From positions 1-42,816 of the forward strand of contig JAAYJD010000004.1 in NCBI GenBank assembly GCA_012523135.1: DNA of 42,816 bases, read 5' to 3'. Origin of the DNA: Clostridiaceae bacterium. Its GTDB lineage: Bacteria; Bacillota; Clostridia; Saccharofermentanales; UBA5734. A program made the position numbers and the translations under genes. This document shows, in pieces, positions 32,649 to 41,074 of this stretch. Each line of letters begins with the position of its first letter. Position 1 is the first letter of the stretch. The notes under the pieces are model-generated. The model ran no database searches. It saw only the letters and a program-made list of their open reading frames with translations, and was not told where the DNA came from.

Positions 32649-33560
32649 ATGAAAAACATTGGCTTCATCGGACTGGGCAGCATGGGTCGGGGCATGTGCG
32701 ACAATCTGATCAGGAAAGGTTACCCCGTTAGCGCTTATGACATCAACCGGGCATCCCTGGACGCTTTTCGCGACCGGGCATTCCAAGCCAAGTCCAATCT
32801 GGATGTTTTTATCGCATCTGACGTGACGTTTCTCTCGCTGCCAAGTTCAGCTGTCGTGGAGTCCGTCGTTGCCGATTTTCTCAAGCATGGTGTAGCCGGG
32901 AAAACGGTCATCGACGCATCAACCAGCTTTCCCGAGTCAACAAAAGCGCTCTATGCCGCCTTCCGTGAACAGGGCGGGCAATTCATCGACGCCCCTTTGC
33001 TCGGCGGACCGGCTGATACGGCCGCCGGCAACGCGCCCTGCATGATCTCCGGCGACCAGGATGCCGTCCAAGCTGTTCAACCGATTGTCGCCAGCTTCGC
33101 GGATCCCATCCATTATTTTGGCGCAATCGGTTCTGCCCACACGGTCAAGCTGGCCATGAATTTCACCGGCCTGATGTATGCAACGCTGCTGGCGCAAATG
33201 TTTCCCCTGATGGAGAAAATGGGCATCGACACACAAAACCTGTATCAGGCCATGAACGACAAAACCTTTGGCAATGGTGTTTTCAAGTTCTATGCGCCCA
33301 AGTTTGTCAACAAGAATTATCATCTGGATTTTAAGCTCGAACTGGCGCTGAAAGACATGCAGTATGTTAAAAGGCTCTACGACCAATATAATTGCCCGGC
33401 GTTTCTGCTGGATGGCGGACTGAACCTGATGCGCGAGGCGGTAAAAGAGGGACGCGGCGAGCGGGACATGTCGGAAGTGGCTGCGGTCATGTACGAGTAT
33501 CTTGGCCTGAATACCGGTGAAGACCACCAGGCAGAGCCAAAACAGGCCGCCGCGCCCTGA
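32649..33560 (+). CDS. beta-hydroxyacid dehydrogenase (3-hydroxyisobutyrate/tartronate semialdehyde reductase type)
   Basis: NAD(P)-dependent dehydrogenase of 303 residues. The N-terminal Rossmann motif is GLGSMGRGM at 8-16, the substrate-binding segment IDASTSFPES lies at about 88-97, and the catalytic Lys167 is in HTVKLAMNF. These are the marks of the 3-hydroxyisobutyrate, tartronate semialdehyde and related reductases; the exact substrate is unclear. AAAGGA lies ~10 bases before the ATG at 32649, and an in-frame ATG at 32601 has no such site. It is followed after 172 bp by a TIM-barrel hydrolase with its own putative promoter. Confidence 0.9.
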   Translation: MKNIGFIGLGSMGRGMCDNLIRKGYPVSAYDINRASLDAFRDRAFQAKSNLDVFIASDVTFLSLPSSAVVESVVADFLKHGVAGKTVIDASTSFPESTKALYAAFREQGGQFIDAPLLGGPADTAAGNAPCMISGDQDAVQAVQPIVASFADPIHYFGAIGSAHTVKLAMNFTGLMYATLLAQMFPLMEKMGIDTQNLYQAMNDKTFGNGVFKFYAPKFVNKNYHLDFKLELALKDMQYVKRLYDQYNCPAFLLDGGLNLMREAVKEGRGERDMSEVAAVMYEYLGLNTGEDHQAEPKQAAAP

Positions 33561-33667
33561 GCTTGACCTTCGCCCTGGCGCGCACATGCGGCAGCCTTCT
33601 ATCCGGGGCTTCTGGTCTGTCCTGCCATCCAGGCAGGTCCGTCGCATAAGCCATTTTCAGGGTTAGC

Positions 33668-33696
33668 TTGCCACAGCCGGCGCGCCGCAGTAAGAT
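33668..33696 (+). promoter_or_regulatory. putative promoter of the TIM-barrel hydrolase gene
   Basis: TTGCCA, 17 bases, TAAGAT, placed ~37 bp upstream of the ATG. The -35 is good and the -10 moderate. Confidence 0.5.
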
Positions 33697-33732
33697 GAGT
33701 TCGGTCAGCTCCCCTGACTGAAAGGCAGCCAC

Positions 33733-34539
33733 ATGGAACCGATACTCGATTGTCACGTGCATATTTTTCCAGATCGCATCGCCGCCAAAGCGGTTCAGTC
33801 GATCGGCCGCTACTATGATTTGCCGATGGCCGGCACCGGATTGCTGGCGGATATGCTGGCCGCCCGTCAGGCGGCAGGCATCACGCACTGCGTCCTGTTC
33901 GCGACGGCGACACGTCCGGACCAGGTCCTGTCGATCAACCGGTTCATGGCAGACTGCTGCAGCAACCGGCCAGGCTTGACGGCACTGGGCACGGTACACC
34001 CCGGAATGCATGAGAAGGATGCCGACGAAGCGCTGGACCAGCTCGAAGCACTGGGTTTGTCCGGCATCAAGCTGCACCCCGATTTCCAGAACGTCGCAGC
34101 TGATGATCCCTTTGTGATCCGGATGGCGCGCCGGTTGAGGCCGGGTCAGGTGCTGCTGCTCCATGCCGGCGACCCGAACAGCGACCTGTCGCATCCGGCA
34201 CGGATCCGCCGGCTCGCCGAGGCCTGCTCCGGAACGGCGATCGTCGCGGCGCACCTGGGCGGTTACAGCCTGTGGCGGCAGGCCGTCCGGCTGCTGGCCG
34301 GCTGCCCGAACGTCTGGGGCGACACCAGCAGTTCCCTTCCCTTCCTGGAAGCTGACGAAGCGGCGGACATCATGCGCGACTTTGGCCTGAAGCGGGTGCT
34401 GTTCGGCACGGACTATCCGATGTGGTCGCCGAACGGCGAAATCAGGCGGCTGAACAGCCTGCCGCTGGCTGAAACAGAAAAACAGGCGGTGCTGTGGTCA
34501 AACGGCGCCCGCCTGTTTCAGCTCGAACCGATAGCCTGA
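33733..34539 (+). CDS. TIM-barrel metal-dependent hydrolase (amidohydrolase-2 family)
   Basis: A 268-residue predicted hydrolase or decarboxylase of the PF04909 type. The metal-binding HxH is at His8/His10 (DCHVHIFPD). Further conserved sites are IKLHPDF, LLHAGDPN, AAHLGG and the late FGTDYPM with its Asp, in the usual order. The substrate is unknown; relatives act on lactones, aromatic acids or carboxylated intermediates. A modest AAAGGCAG precedes the ATG. It ends in a hairpin that overlaps its own stop and comes close to the stop of the convergent acyl-CoA synthetase. Confidence 0.87.
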   Translation: MEPILDCHVHIFPDRIAAKAVQSIGRYYDLPMAGTGLLADMLAARQAAGITHCVLFATATRPDQVLSINRFMADCCSNRPGLTALGTVHPGMHEKDADEALDQLEALGLSGIKLHPDFQNVAADDPFVIRMARRLRPGQVLLLHAGDPNSDLSHPARIRRLAEACSGTAIVAAHLGGYSLWRQAVRLLAGCPNVWGDTSSSLPFLEADEAADIMRDFGLKRVLFGTDYPMWSPNGEIRRLNSLPLAETEKQAVLWSNGARLFQLEPIA

Positions 34540-34560
34540 AGCGTCAGGCCGTTTCGTTTT
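34534..34560 (+). terminator. terminator-like hairpin over the hydrolase stop
   Basis: GCCTGA (34534-34539, including the TGA stop) pairs with TCAGGC (34544-34549) around AGCG and is followed by CGTTTCGTTTT. The 3' arm also contains the stop of the convergent minus-strand gene. The T-tract is interrupted, so the call is moderate. Confidence 0.55.
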
Positions 34561-36292
34561 GCCGGTTCTCGGCAGCGGCCTGCCGTTTCTCGATTTCGAT
34601 GCGCTCCAGGGAGACAAAATCGATTTTACCGACCTTGGTCAGGGGCAAATCCGCACAGAATTCGATTTCGCGCGGCACGGCGTACTGGATCAGGTTTTTT
34701 TCACAATGGCCGATGATCCGCTCTTTGAGCGTCGCCTCATCCGGAGCATCTGCCTCCCGGACGACAAACAGCTTGACAACCTGCATCTTGTACGGATGCG
34801 GCACCCCGATCGCGCAGGCCATCCGGACGCCCGGCACGGTACTCACAACATCCTCGATCTGGGATGGGAACACCGGAATGCCCGAAACCTTGAGGATGCG
34901 CTTGATCCGCTGCTTGAAATGGAAATACCCGTCTGCGTCCATGTTGCCGAAATCGCCGGTATGGACCCACCGGAGACCATCCTCATGCAGACGGACCGTC
35001 TCGGCCGTCGCTTCCGGATCGTCCAGGTAGCCCAGCATGATTGTCGGAGCATGGATGCAAAACTCACCGTCCTGCCCGACCGGCACCTCATGTGTCGTCT
35101 TGGGTTCGACAACCTTCATGCGTACGTCCGCCAGCGGGATGCCGACCGAATCCTCGCGGGCGTCCTGCATCGGGTTGACGGCGCAGACGGTGACCGTCTC
35201 GGTCAAGCCGTAGCCTTCGCGCAGCGAACAGGCTGCGCCGCGCGCCTGGATGAAGCGGTCGAAGCGCCTTTTCAGATCCTTGGGCAGGGAATCGCCGCCG
35301 CAGAAGACGGCCTTGAGGCAGGATAAATCCGCCTGCTCCAGCTTCTTGTTCTTGAGGATGCCTTCGAACAGCGTCGGCACAGCCGCGATAAAGGACGGCT
35401 TTTCACGGATCAGCACGTCCGCCAGCACATCGGGTGAAAACTGGGGAACCAGGATGGCGCGCATGCCGTTCAGCAGCATGGTGTGCATGCCCATGCAAAG
35501 GCCGAAGCCGTGGAACAGCGGCAGGATCGTCACCATGGACAGGCCGGTCGGGTCGAAGGTGTCATCGGCCGGATAGCCGATGATCTGGGGGCCCTGCACG
35601 GCCAGCACGTTGAAGTTATAGGACGAGAGCTTGATCGTCTTCGGACTGCCGGTCGTGCCGCCGCTATGCAGGTAGACCGCGCAGTCATGGGCATCCATCG
35701 TCTTCTGGTAGGGTTCCGGTCCGCCGGCCAGCAGCAGAAACGACGACCACTTCAAATAGAAATCGCGCTGCGGCACCCGCTGGATCTTGCGGCCCTTGGT
35801 CAGGAAAAAACCGATCTTCAGCCCACTGTTCAAATAGTCCATGATCGAGCAGACAATCGTCTTCTGGATGCGCGACTGCTCCAGCATCTCCGTATGCTTG
35901 GCCAGCATGGCATCGAGGATGATCAGGTAATCGCTCGATGTCGTGCGGATGTAGTGCGACAGTTCCTCAGCCGGCGTCAGGGGATGGACCATGTTGCAGA
36001 TACCGCCCAGCCGGTTGACGGCATAAAAGAAGATCACGGCATGGGGCGTGTTCGGCAGGCAGATCGTGGCTACGTCGCCTGGCTGCATCCCCAGCTGTTT
36101 GAGGCAGGCTGCCGCCAGGTCGATCTCGCGCAGCATGCCGGCGTAGCTGATTTGCCGGCCCATGAAGGTCAGGGCTGGATGGGACGGAAAGCGGCGCGCT
36201 GCCTGGGCGACGCCTTCGTACAGGGTTGCATCCGGATAGGTCAGGGACGGTTTGAACCAGGGGTCGTAATATTTTACCCAGGGCGTGTTCAT
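34544..36292 (-). CDS. AMP-binding acyl-CoA synthetase (long-chain type)
   Basis: Adenylate-forming ligase of 582 residues that should activate a carboxylic acid, probably a fatty acid, as the acyl-AMP and then the CoA thioester. Motifs are the P-loop YLHSGGTTGSPK, the A5 EGYGLTET, the A7 HTGDFG, and a C-terminal LTKVGKIDF with the acyl-transfer Lys. No carrier domain is present. GGAGGTG supports the ATG at 36292. The gene has a putative promoter of its own and lies downstream of araD on the same strand with a 111-bp gap. A functional link with arabinose catabolism is not evident. Confidence 0.9.
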   Translation of the reverse strand: MNTPWVKYYDPWFKPSLTYPDATLYEGVAQAARRFPSHPALTFMGRQISYAGMLREIDLAAACLKQLGMQPGDVATICLPNTPHAVIFFYAVNRLGGICNMVHPLTPAEELSHYIRTTSSDYLIILDAMLAKHTEMLEQSRIQKTIVCSIMDYLNSGLKIGFFLTKGRKIQRVPQRDFYLKWSSFLLLAGGPEPYQKTMDAHDCAVYLHSGGTTGSPKTIKLSSYNFNVLAVQGPQIIGYPADDTFDPTGLSMVTILPLFHGFGLCMGMHTMLLNGMRAILVPQFSPDVLADVLIREKPSFIAAVPTLFEGILKNKKLEQADLSCLKAVFCGGDSLPKDLKRRFDRFIQARGAACSLREGYGLTETVTVCAVNPMQDAREDSVGIPLADVRMKVVEPKTTHEVPVGQDGEFCIHAPTIMLGYLDDPEATAETVRLHEDGLRWVHTGDFGNMDADGYFHFKQRIKRILKVSGIPVFPSQIEDVVSTVPGVRMACAIGVPHPYKMQVVKLFVVREADAPDEATLKERIIGHCEKNLIQYAVPREIEFCADLPLTKVGKIDFVSLERIEIEKRQAAAENRQNETA

Positions 36293-36347
36293 CTCAGCAC
36301 CTCCGCGGCAGCTTTTTTGTTTGCCAATCAAAATAATAACTGGTCAT

Positions 36348-36376
36348 ATTGTAGCGCAAAAACCCTTTGACCACAA
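36348..36376 (-). promoter_or_regulatory. putative promoter of the acyl-CoA synthetase gene
   Basis: TTGTGG, 17 bases, TACAAT on the minus strand, ~56 bp upstream of the ATG, in an A/T-rich pocket unlike the surrounding sequence. Confidence 0.5.
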
Positions 36377-36403
36377 CGAAGCCGCAAAAAAAGCCGGTTC
36401 GCC

Positions 36404-37102
36404 CTAGCGTTGACCGTAATATGCCTGGCTGCCGTGCTTGCGCTCGTAATGCTTGCGCAGCAGGTTTTCGTCGATCGGCAGGACCGTCGGATTCAACTGG
36501 CAGGTGTGCCAGGCCATCATGGCGCATTCTTCGAGGACAACGGCGTTGTGGACCGCCTCATCAGCGCTGCTTCCCCAAACAAACGGCCCGTGGTTCTGGA
36601 CCAGTACGCCCGGCATGGCGACCGGATCGAGCTTGCGCTCGGCGAATGTCTCGACAATCACCTTACCGGTGTTCAGTTCGTAATCCAGCTCGATCTCATC
36701 TGGATGCAAGGCGCGTGTCACCGGTACCGGTCCATGAAAATAATCGGCGTGCGTCGTGCCCAAAGCCGGGATGTCCCGTCCGGCCTGAGCCCAGATGGTC
36801 GCCCAGCGCGAATGGGTGTGCACGATGCCGCCCAGTTCGGGGAAACTGCGGTAAAGCTCGAGGTGCGTCGGCGTGTCGCTGCTGGGCCGGTAGGTGCCGC
36901 TGACAACCTTGCCGTCGAGATCGAGCACGACGATATGGCGTGTCTGCAGCTGCGTGTACGGCACGCCGCTGGGCTTGATCGCCACCAGGCCGAGCGCGCG
37001 GTCAATCGCGCTGACATTGCCCCAGGTAAACGTTACCAGGTGGTAGGCCGGCAGAGCCAGATTCGCATCCAGGGCTGACTGGATCAATTTCTCAACAGAC
37101 AT
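36404..37102 (-). CDS. araD: L-ribulose-5-phosphate 4-epimerase
   Basis: Converts L-ribulose-5-phosphate to D-xylulose-5-phosphate, the last step of arabinose entry to the pentose phosphate route. The 232 residues carry the E. coli AraD active-site residues at the same numbers: Asp76, zinc ligands His95, His97 and His171, Asp120 and Tyr229. GGAGGG lies 5 bases before the ATG. It follows the ribulokinase gene by 33 bp and is surely co-transcribed with it. araA is not in the window. Confidence 0.96.
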   Translation of the reverse strand: MSVEKLIQSALDANLALPAYHLVTFTWGNVSAIDRALGLVAIKPSGVPYTQLQTRHIVVLDLDGKVVSGTYRPSSDTPTHLELYRSFPELGGIVHTHSRWATIWAQAGRDIPALGTTHADYFHGPVPVTRALHPDEIELDYELNTGKVIVETFAERKLDPVAMPGVLVQNHGPFVWGSSADEAVHNAVVLEECAMMAWHTCQLNPTVLPIDENLLRKHYERKHGSQAYYGQR

Positions 37103-37135
37103 CGCGACCCTCCGTTTCCGGCCGGATGACCGGCC

Positions 37136-38809
37136 TCATGGCAGGCTGGCTTCCAGGCGCAAGGCCTTCAGCCGTTTCATGATATCATGTCCGCCTCGTC
37201 CAAACCAGTCGTGCAGCTGGCTGTAGCAGGCAAAAAGCTGCTCGTAGACACCACGATGGGACAGGTCCGGCTCATAGACGGTTCCCGGTACCTGCGGCAC
37301 ACTGTTCACAGCCGCTTCGATGTCCGGAAAGCCGCCCCGCCCGGGTCCCGCAGCCACGGCGCCGTAGAGGGCCGAGCCCAAGGCAGCCGCCTGGCGGTTC
37401 GCGCTGACGCGAATCGGCCGGCCCAGCACATCGGCGTATATCTGCATCAGGAACGGATCGCGCGCGGCGATCCCGCCGCAGGCGTGAATGTCGTGCACGG
37501 GCAGGCCGCCGGCCTCGAATTGCCCGACGATCAGGCGCGAGCCGAAAGCCGTTGCCTCAATCAAGGCGCGGTAGATCGCTTCAGGACGGGTCGTGAGCGT
37601 CATGCCGAGCAACAGGCCGCTCAGGTCGGCATCGGCGAGCACCGAGCGGTTGCCATTCCACCAGTCGAGCGCGACCAGGCCCGACTCGCCCGGACCTAGC
37701 CGCATCGCTTTCTCGCGCAGCACCTGGTGGATGGAGCAGGCACGGTTTGCGGCTTCCTCGTGATACGACGGCGGGACCTGGGTATGTACAAACCAGTCGA
37801 ACAAGTCGCCGACACACGGCTGGCCGGCTTCATAACCCCAGTAACCGGGCAGGATGCCGTCCTCCACAGCGCCGCAAATCCCCGGGATGGCCTTCTCTTC
37901 TTCCCCGAGCAGCAAATGGCAGGTCGAGGTGCCCAGGATCATCAGGAGCTGACCGGGCCGGGTCAGGCCGGCAGCGGGAAAGGTGACGTGCGCGTCGACG
38001 TTGCCGACGGCGACCGGTGTGCCTGGCAGCAGGCCGGTCAGGGAGGCCGCCGCCGCCGTGATCGTTCCGGCCCGGCTGCCGACGGGGAAAACATGCGGCG
38101 ACAGTTTCGTCGTGACCACATCCGCCAATCGCCCGTCAAGTTCCCCGAAAAAGCCTGGTGCCGGATAACCCTCACGTTTGTTCCAGAGAGCCTTATAGCC
38201 AGCCGCGCAGCTGCTGCGCTTTTCCTGGCCGGTCAGCTGCTGCACGATCCAGTCGGTCGCCTCAACCAGGCGGTCCATGGCGGCGTAGACTTCCGGCGCT
38301 TCCTCCAGGATCTGCATCAGCTTGGGCAGCAGCCATTCCGACGAAACGCGGCCGCCATAGCGGCTGAGGAAGGTTTCGCCGCGCGAGCGGGCCAGCTCGT
38401 TGATCCGGTTGGCATACATCTGGGCCGCATGGTGTTTCCAGACCTTGACATAGGCATGCGGATGGGTCCGGAACGCGGGCAGAAAGCTGAGCGGCGTGCC
38501 GTCCGCCCTGACCGGCAGCACCGTGCTGGCCGTAAAGTCGATACCGACGCCGACGACCTCCGATGCATCGGCACGCGCCTGAGTCAGAAGATCCGGAACC
38601 GCCGCGAGCACCGCCAGGTAGTCGGCGGGATCCTGCAGCGTCCAGTCAGGAGGAAGTTTGGCGCCGCTGGCCGGCAGGACGTCCTCGATGAACCCATGCT
38701 GGTAGGGACAGACAACCAGGCCGGCTTCCGCACCGGTCGCTAGATCGACCAGCATGGCACGTCCGGATAATGAACCAAAATCGATTCCGAGGGCAAGGCG
38801 TCTTTCCAT
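37136..38809 (-). CDS. araB: ribulokinase (FGGY family)
   Basis: Phosphorylates L-ribulose with ATP. At 557 residues it has the FGGY two-domain layout: GIDFGSLSGRAMLVD at the N-terminus (ATP domain I), GTSTCHLLL in the middle, and the ACGGIAARDPFLMQIYADVLGRPI region that carries the family signature near the C-terminus. The length and the araD neighbour favour ribulokinase over xylulokinase. The ATG at 38809 follows AGGAGG. It is divergent from radA, and the two putative promoters overlap at their -35 boxes. Confidence 0.94.
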   Translation of the reverse strand: MERRLALGIDFGSLSGRAMLVDLATGAEAGLVVCPYQHGFIEDVLPASGAKLPPDWTLQDPADYLAVLAAVPDLLTQARADASEVVGVGIDFTASTVLPVRADGTPLSFLPAFRTHPHAYVKVWKHHAAQMYANRINELARSRGETFLSRYGGRVSSEWLLPKLMQILEEAPEVYAAMDRLVEATDWIVQQLTGQEKRSSCAAGYKALWNKREGYPAPGFFGELDGRLADVVTTKLSPHVFPVGSRAGTITAAAASLTGLLPGTPVAVGNVDAHVTFPAAGLTRPGQLLMILGTSTCHLLLGEEEKAIPGICGAVEDGILPGYWGYEAGQPCVGDLFDWFVHTQVPPSYHEEAANRACSIHQVLREKAMRLGPGESGLVALDWWNGNRSVLADADLSGLLLGMTLTTRPEAIYRALIEATAFGSRLIVGQFEAGGLPVHDIHACGGIAARDPFLMQIYADVLGRPIRVSANRQAAALGSALYGAVAAGPGRGGFPDIEAAVNSVPQVPGTVYEPDLSHRGVYEQLFACYSQLHDWFGRGGHDIMKRLKALRLEASLP

Positions 38810-38840
38810 ACAACCTCCTGGCGGAAACCGCTCCGCTGTC

Positions 38841-38869
38841 ATCATCGCCCGAGCGCCATCATCTGTCAA
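38841..38869 (-). promoter_or_regulatory. putative promoter of araBD
   Basis: Perfect TTGACA (38869-38864), 17 bases, GATGAT (38846-38841) on the minus strand, ~30 bp upstream of the araB ATG. The -35 overlaps the -35 of the divergent radA promoter. The weak -10 would suit an activated promoter. Confidence 0.55.
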
Positions 38870-38891
38870 GCAACCGGGGTTGTGCTATACT
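38863..38891 (+). promoter_or_regulatory. putative promoter of radA-ispD
   Basis: CTGTCA, 17 bases, TATACT with TG one base before the -10 (extended -10). It lies ~40 bp before the radA ATG. Confidence 0.65.
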
Positions 38892-38930
38892 GGGCTCGAT
38901 AAGCCTGCACAGCAGAATCTGGAGAGAGAT

Positions 38931-40337
38931 ATGAGCAAAGGAAAAGCGACATTCGTCTGCGGTGTCTGCGGACACGAATCCCGCGGCTGGCTGGGCCGCT
39001 GCCCGGACTGCGGGTCCTGGAACAGCTTCGCCGAAGAAAAAGAACCGGTGCGGCAGGCTGCGGGGCGCGGCAACTGGGCACTCCGGCCAGACAGCAGGGA
39101 GCCTGAAGCAGCCGTTCTCGCCCTGGCAGACGTTCCCGCCGAGTCCACGCCGCGCCTGACCAGCCACCTGCCTGAGCTGGACCGTGTGCTCGGCGGCGGC
39201 TTTGTGCGCGGCTCACTGGTCCTGATCGGCGGCGATCCCGGCATCGGCAAGTCCACGCTCCTGCTGCAGGCACTGGCCGCGATGGGCCGCAGCCAGAAGG
39301 CGCTCTACGTGTCCGGCGAGGAGTCGCCGCAGCAAATCCGCCTGCGCGCGGATCGTCTGCAGCTCGGACAAGAGCCGCTCGACATCCTCGCCGCGACCGA
39401 TTTTGAAACCATCGCCGCCGTTCTGGCCAGCCGCAAGCCGGAGATAGCCGTGATCGATTCCATCCAGACGCTGTATGTCGAAGCGCTCAGCTCAGCGCCA
39501 GGCAGTGTCAGCCAGATCCGCGAAGCGACGGCCGGGCTGCTGCGCATCGCCAAGGGGCTGGGGATCATCATCGTGCTGGTCGGGCATGTCACCAAGGACG
39601 GGGCCATCGCCGGTCCGCGCGTGCTGGAGCATATGGTCGACACGGTCCTCTATTTCGAAGGCGAGCGCCAGATGGCCTACCGGATGCTGCGCTGCGTCAA
39701 GAACCGCTTTGGCGCGACCGATGAACTCGGCCTTTTCGAAATGACCGAGAGCGGTCTGCATGGCGTTGACAATGCCTCCATGGCCTTGCTGGCCGGCCGC
39801 CCGATCCAGGTGCCGGGTTCAGTCGTCACAGCCTGCATGGAAGGAACCCGTCCGCTGCTCGTCGAACTCCAGGCGCTGCTCCAGCCGTCTGCCTACGGGG
39901 CGCCCCAGCGTATGGCCCAGGGCCTGGACCGCAACCGCGTCACCATGCTCCTGGCCGTTCTGGACAAGCACTTCCAGCTCGGCCTGAACAATGTCGACAC
40001 CTATGTCAGCGTCGTTGGCGGCCTGCGCCTGGCCGAACCGGCAGCCGACCTGTGTATCCTGGCGGCCGTGATGTCCAGCCAGAACAACACGCCTGTCCGC
40101 CCAGCCTGCCTGGTTTTCGGCGAAGTCGGGCTGACCGGCGAGATCCGGTCGGTCTCCCAGGCGGACCGCCGCGTTCAGGAAGCCTTCCGCCAGGGGTTCA
40201 CGAGCTTCGTCCTGCCGGGCAGCTGCAAGCTGGCAGTCGACCGGCTGCGCCTGCCTGAGGACTGCGACCTGTTCTATGTCGACCGGGTCGGCGAGGCGAT
40301 GGATGTGCTGTTCGACAACGGAGCGCAAAAGCCATGA
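38931..40337 (+). CDS. radA: DNA repair protein RadA (Sms)
   Basis: RecA-like branch-migration ATPase for recombination repair. The 468 residues show a four-Cys zinc finger (Cys10, 13, 24, 27), Walker A GDPGIGKST at 101-109, the RadA-specific KNRFG motif and a C-terminal Lon-protease-like domain. The ATG at 38931 follows GGAGAG and starts the conserved N-terminus. The open frame continues upstream, but into the araB promoter region. The stop overlaps the ispD ATG by 4 bp. Confidence 0.97.
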   Translation: MSKGKATFVCGVCGHESRGWLGRCPDCGSWNSFAEEKEPVRQAAGRGNWALRPDSREPEAAVLALADVPAESTPRLTSHLPELDRVLGGGFVRGSLVLIGGDPGIGKSTLLLQALAAMGRSQKALYVSGEESPQQIRLRADRLQLGQEPLDILAATDFETIAAVLASRKPEIAVIDSIQTLYVEALSSAPGSVSQIREATAGLLRIAKGLGIIIVLVGHVTKDGAIAGPRVLEHMVDTVLYFEGERQMAYRMLRCVKNRFGATDELGLFEMTESGLHGVDNASMALLAGRPIQVPGSVVTACMEGTRPLLVELQALLQPSAYGAPQRMAQGLDRNRVTMLLAVLDKHFQLGLNNVDTYVSVVGGLRLAEPAADLCILAAVMSSQNNTPVRPACLVFGEVGLTGEIRSVSQADRRVQEAFRQGFTSFVLPGSCKLAVDRLRLPEDCDLFYVDRVGEAMDVLFDNGAQKP

Positions 40338-41074
40338 CAAGCGCGGCCGACCAGACCAAATCTGCCTTTGCCCCGGCTTATGTCATCGTGGCCGCAGCCG
40401 GTTCCGGTACGCGGATGGGGCTTGCCACCAGCAAGCAGTTCCTGGTTCTGGACGGCCTGCCGGTCATCGCGCGCACCTGCCTGATCCTCGAACAAACCCC
40501 TGGAATCAACGGCTATCTGGTCGTGGCCGCACCTGAGCGGCAAGCCGAGATGACACGCCTCCTGAAAGCTTATCCCCTGCGGCGCCTGATCGGGATCACC
40601 GCCGGCGATGACACCCGGCAGGCCTCCGTCGCCAACGGGCTGGCCGCGCTGGGACGGGCTGTCAACCCGCCCGCGGACGCGCCCGTCCTCGTCCATGACG
40701 GCGCCCGCTGCCTGGTGACCCCAGAACTGGTCAAGCGGGTGCTGGATGCCATTCGCAGCCGGCTGGCCGGCGGAGCGGCCCTGCCGGTCAAGGATACGAT
40801 CAAGCGGGCCACAGCGGAAGGACGGGTTTTGGAAACCCCTGACCGCCAGAGGCTGTGGGCCATGCAGACGCCGCAGGGCGCCGTCTGGTCCCTGCTGGCA
40901 CAAGCCTATGATCTGGCGACGCGACAGGGCTTTCGCGGCACCGACGACCTGTCTGTCCTCGAGCACGCCGGCATCCCGGTCTATCTTGTTACGGGCGATG
41001 AGCAGAATCTGAAATTGACCACGCCGGCTGATCTTGCCTATGCCGGCTGGCTGCTGGCGAACCGGGTTCTCTAA
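40334..41074 (+). CDS. ispD: 2-C-methyl-D-erythritol 4-phosphate cytidylyltransferase
   Basis: Third step of the MEP isoprenoid pathway: joins CTP and MEP. The 246 residues have AAAGSGTRMG with the following SKQF (the CTP-binding loop), VHDGAR, the ALPVKDTIK segment and TPQ. It is about 15 residues longer at the N-terminus than many IspD. It is coupled to radA (ATGA overlap). Its last 4 bp overlap the end of ispF on the other strand. Confidence 0.95.
   Translation: MTSAADQTKSAFAPAYVIVAAAGSGTRMGLATSKQFLVLDGLPVIARTCLILEQTPGINGYLVVAAPERQAEMTRLLKAYPLRRLIGITAGDDTRQASVANGLAALGRAVNPPADAPVLVHDGARCLVTPELVKRVLDAIRSRLAGGAALPVKDTIKRATAEGRVLETPDRQRLWAMQTPQGAVWSLLAQAYDLATRQGFRGTDDLSVLEHAGIPVYLVTGDEQNLKLTTPADLAYAGWLLANRVL

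Noticed and set aside
36360-36405. Terminator between araD and the acyl-CoA synthetase gene
   Set aside because: The T7 run lies in the loop of a weak, mismatched stem and not after it.
38754-38930. radA extended 59 codons upstream
   Set aside because: The extension runs through the araB start and both promoters; the ATG at 38931 has a ribosome-binding site and the expected N-terminus.
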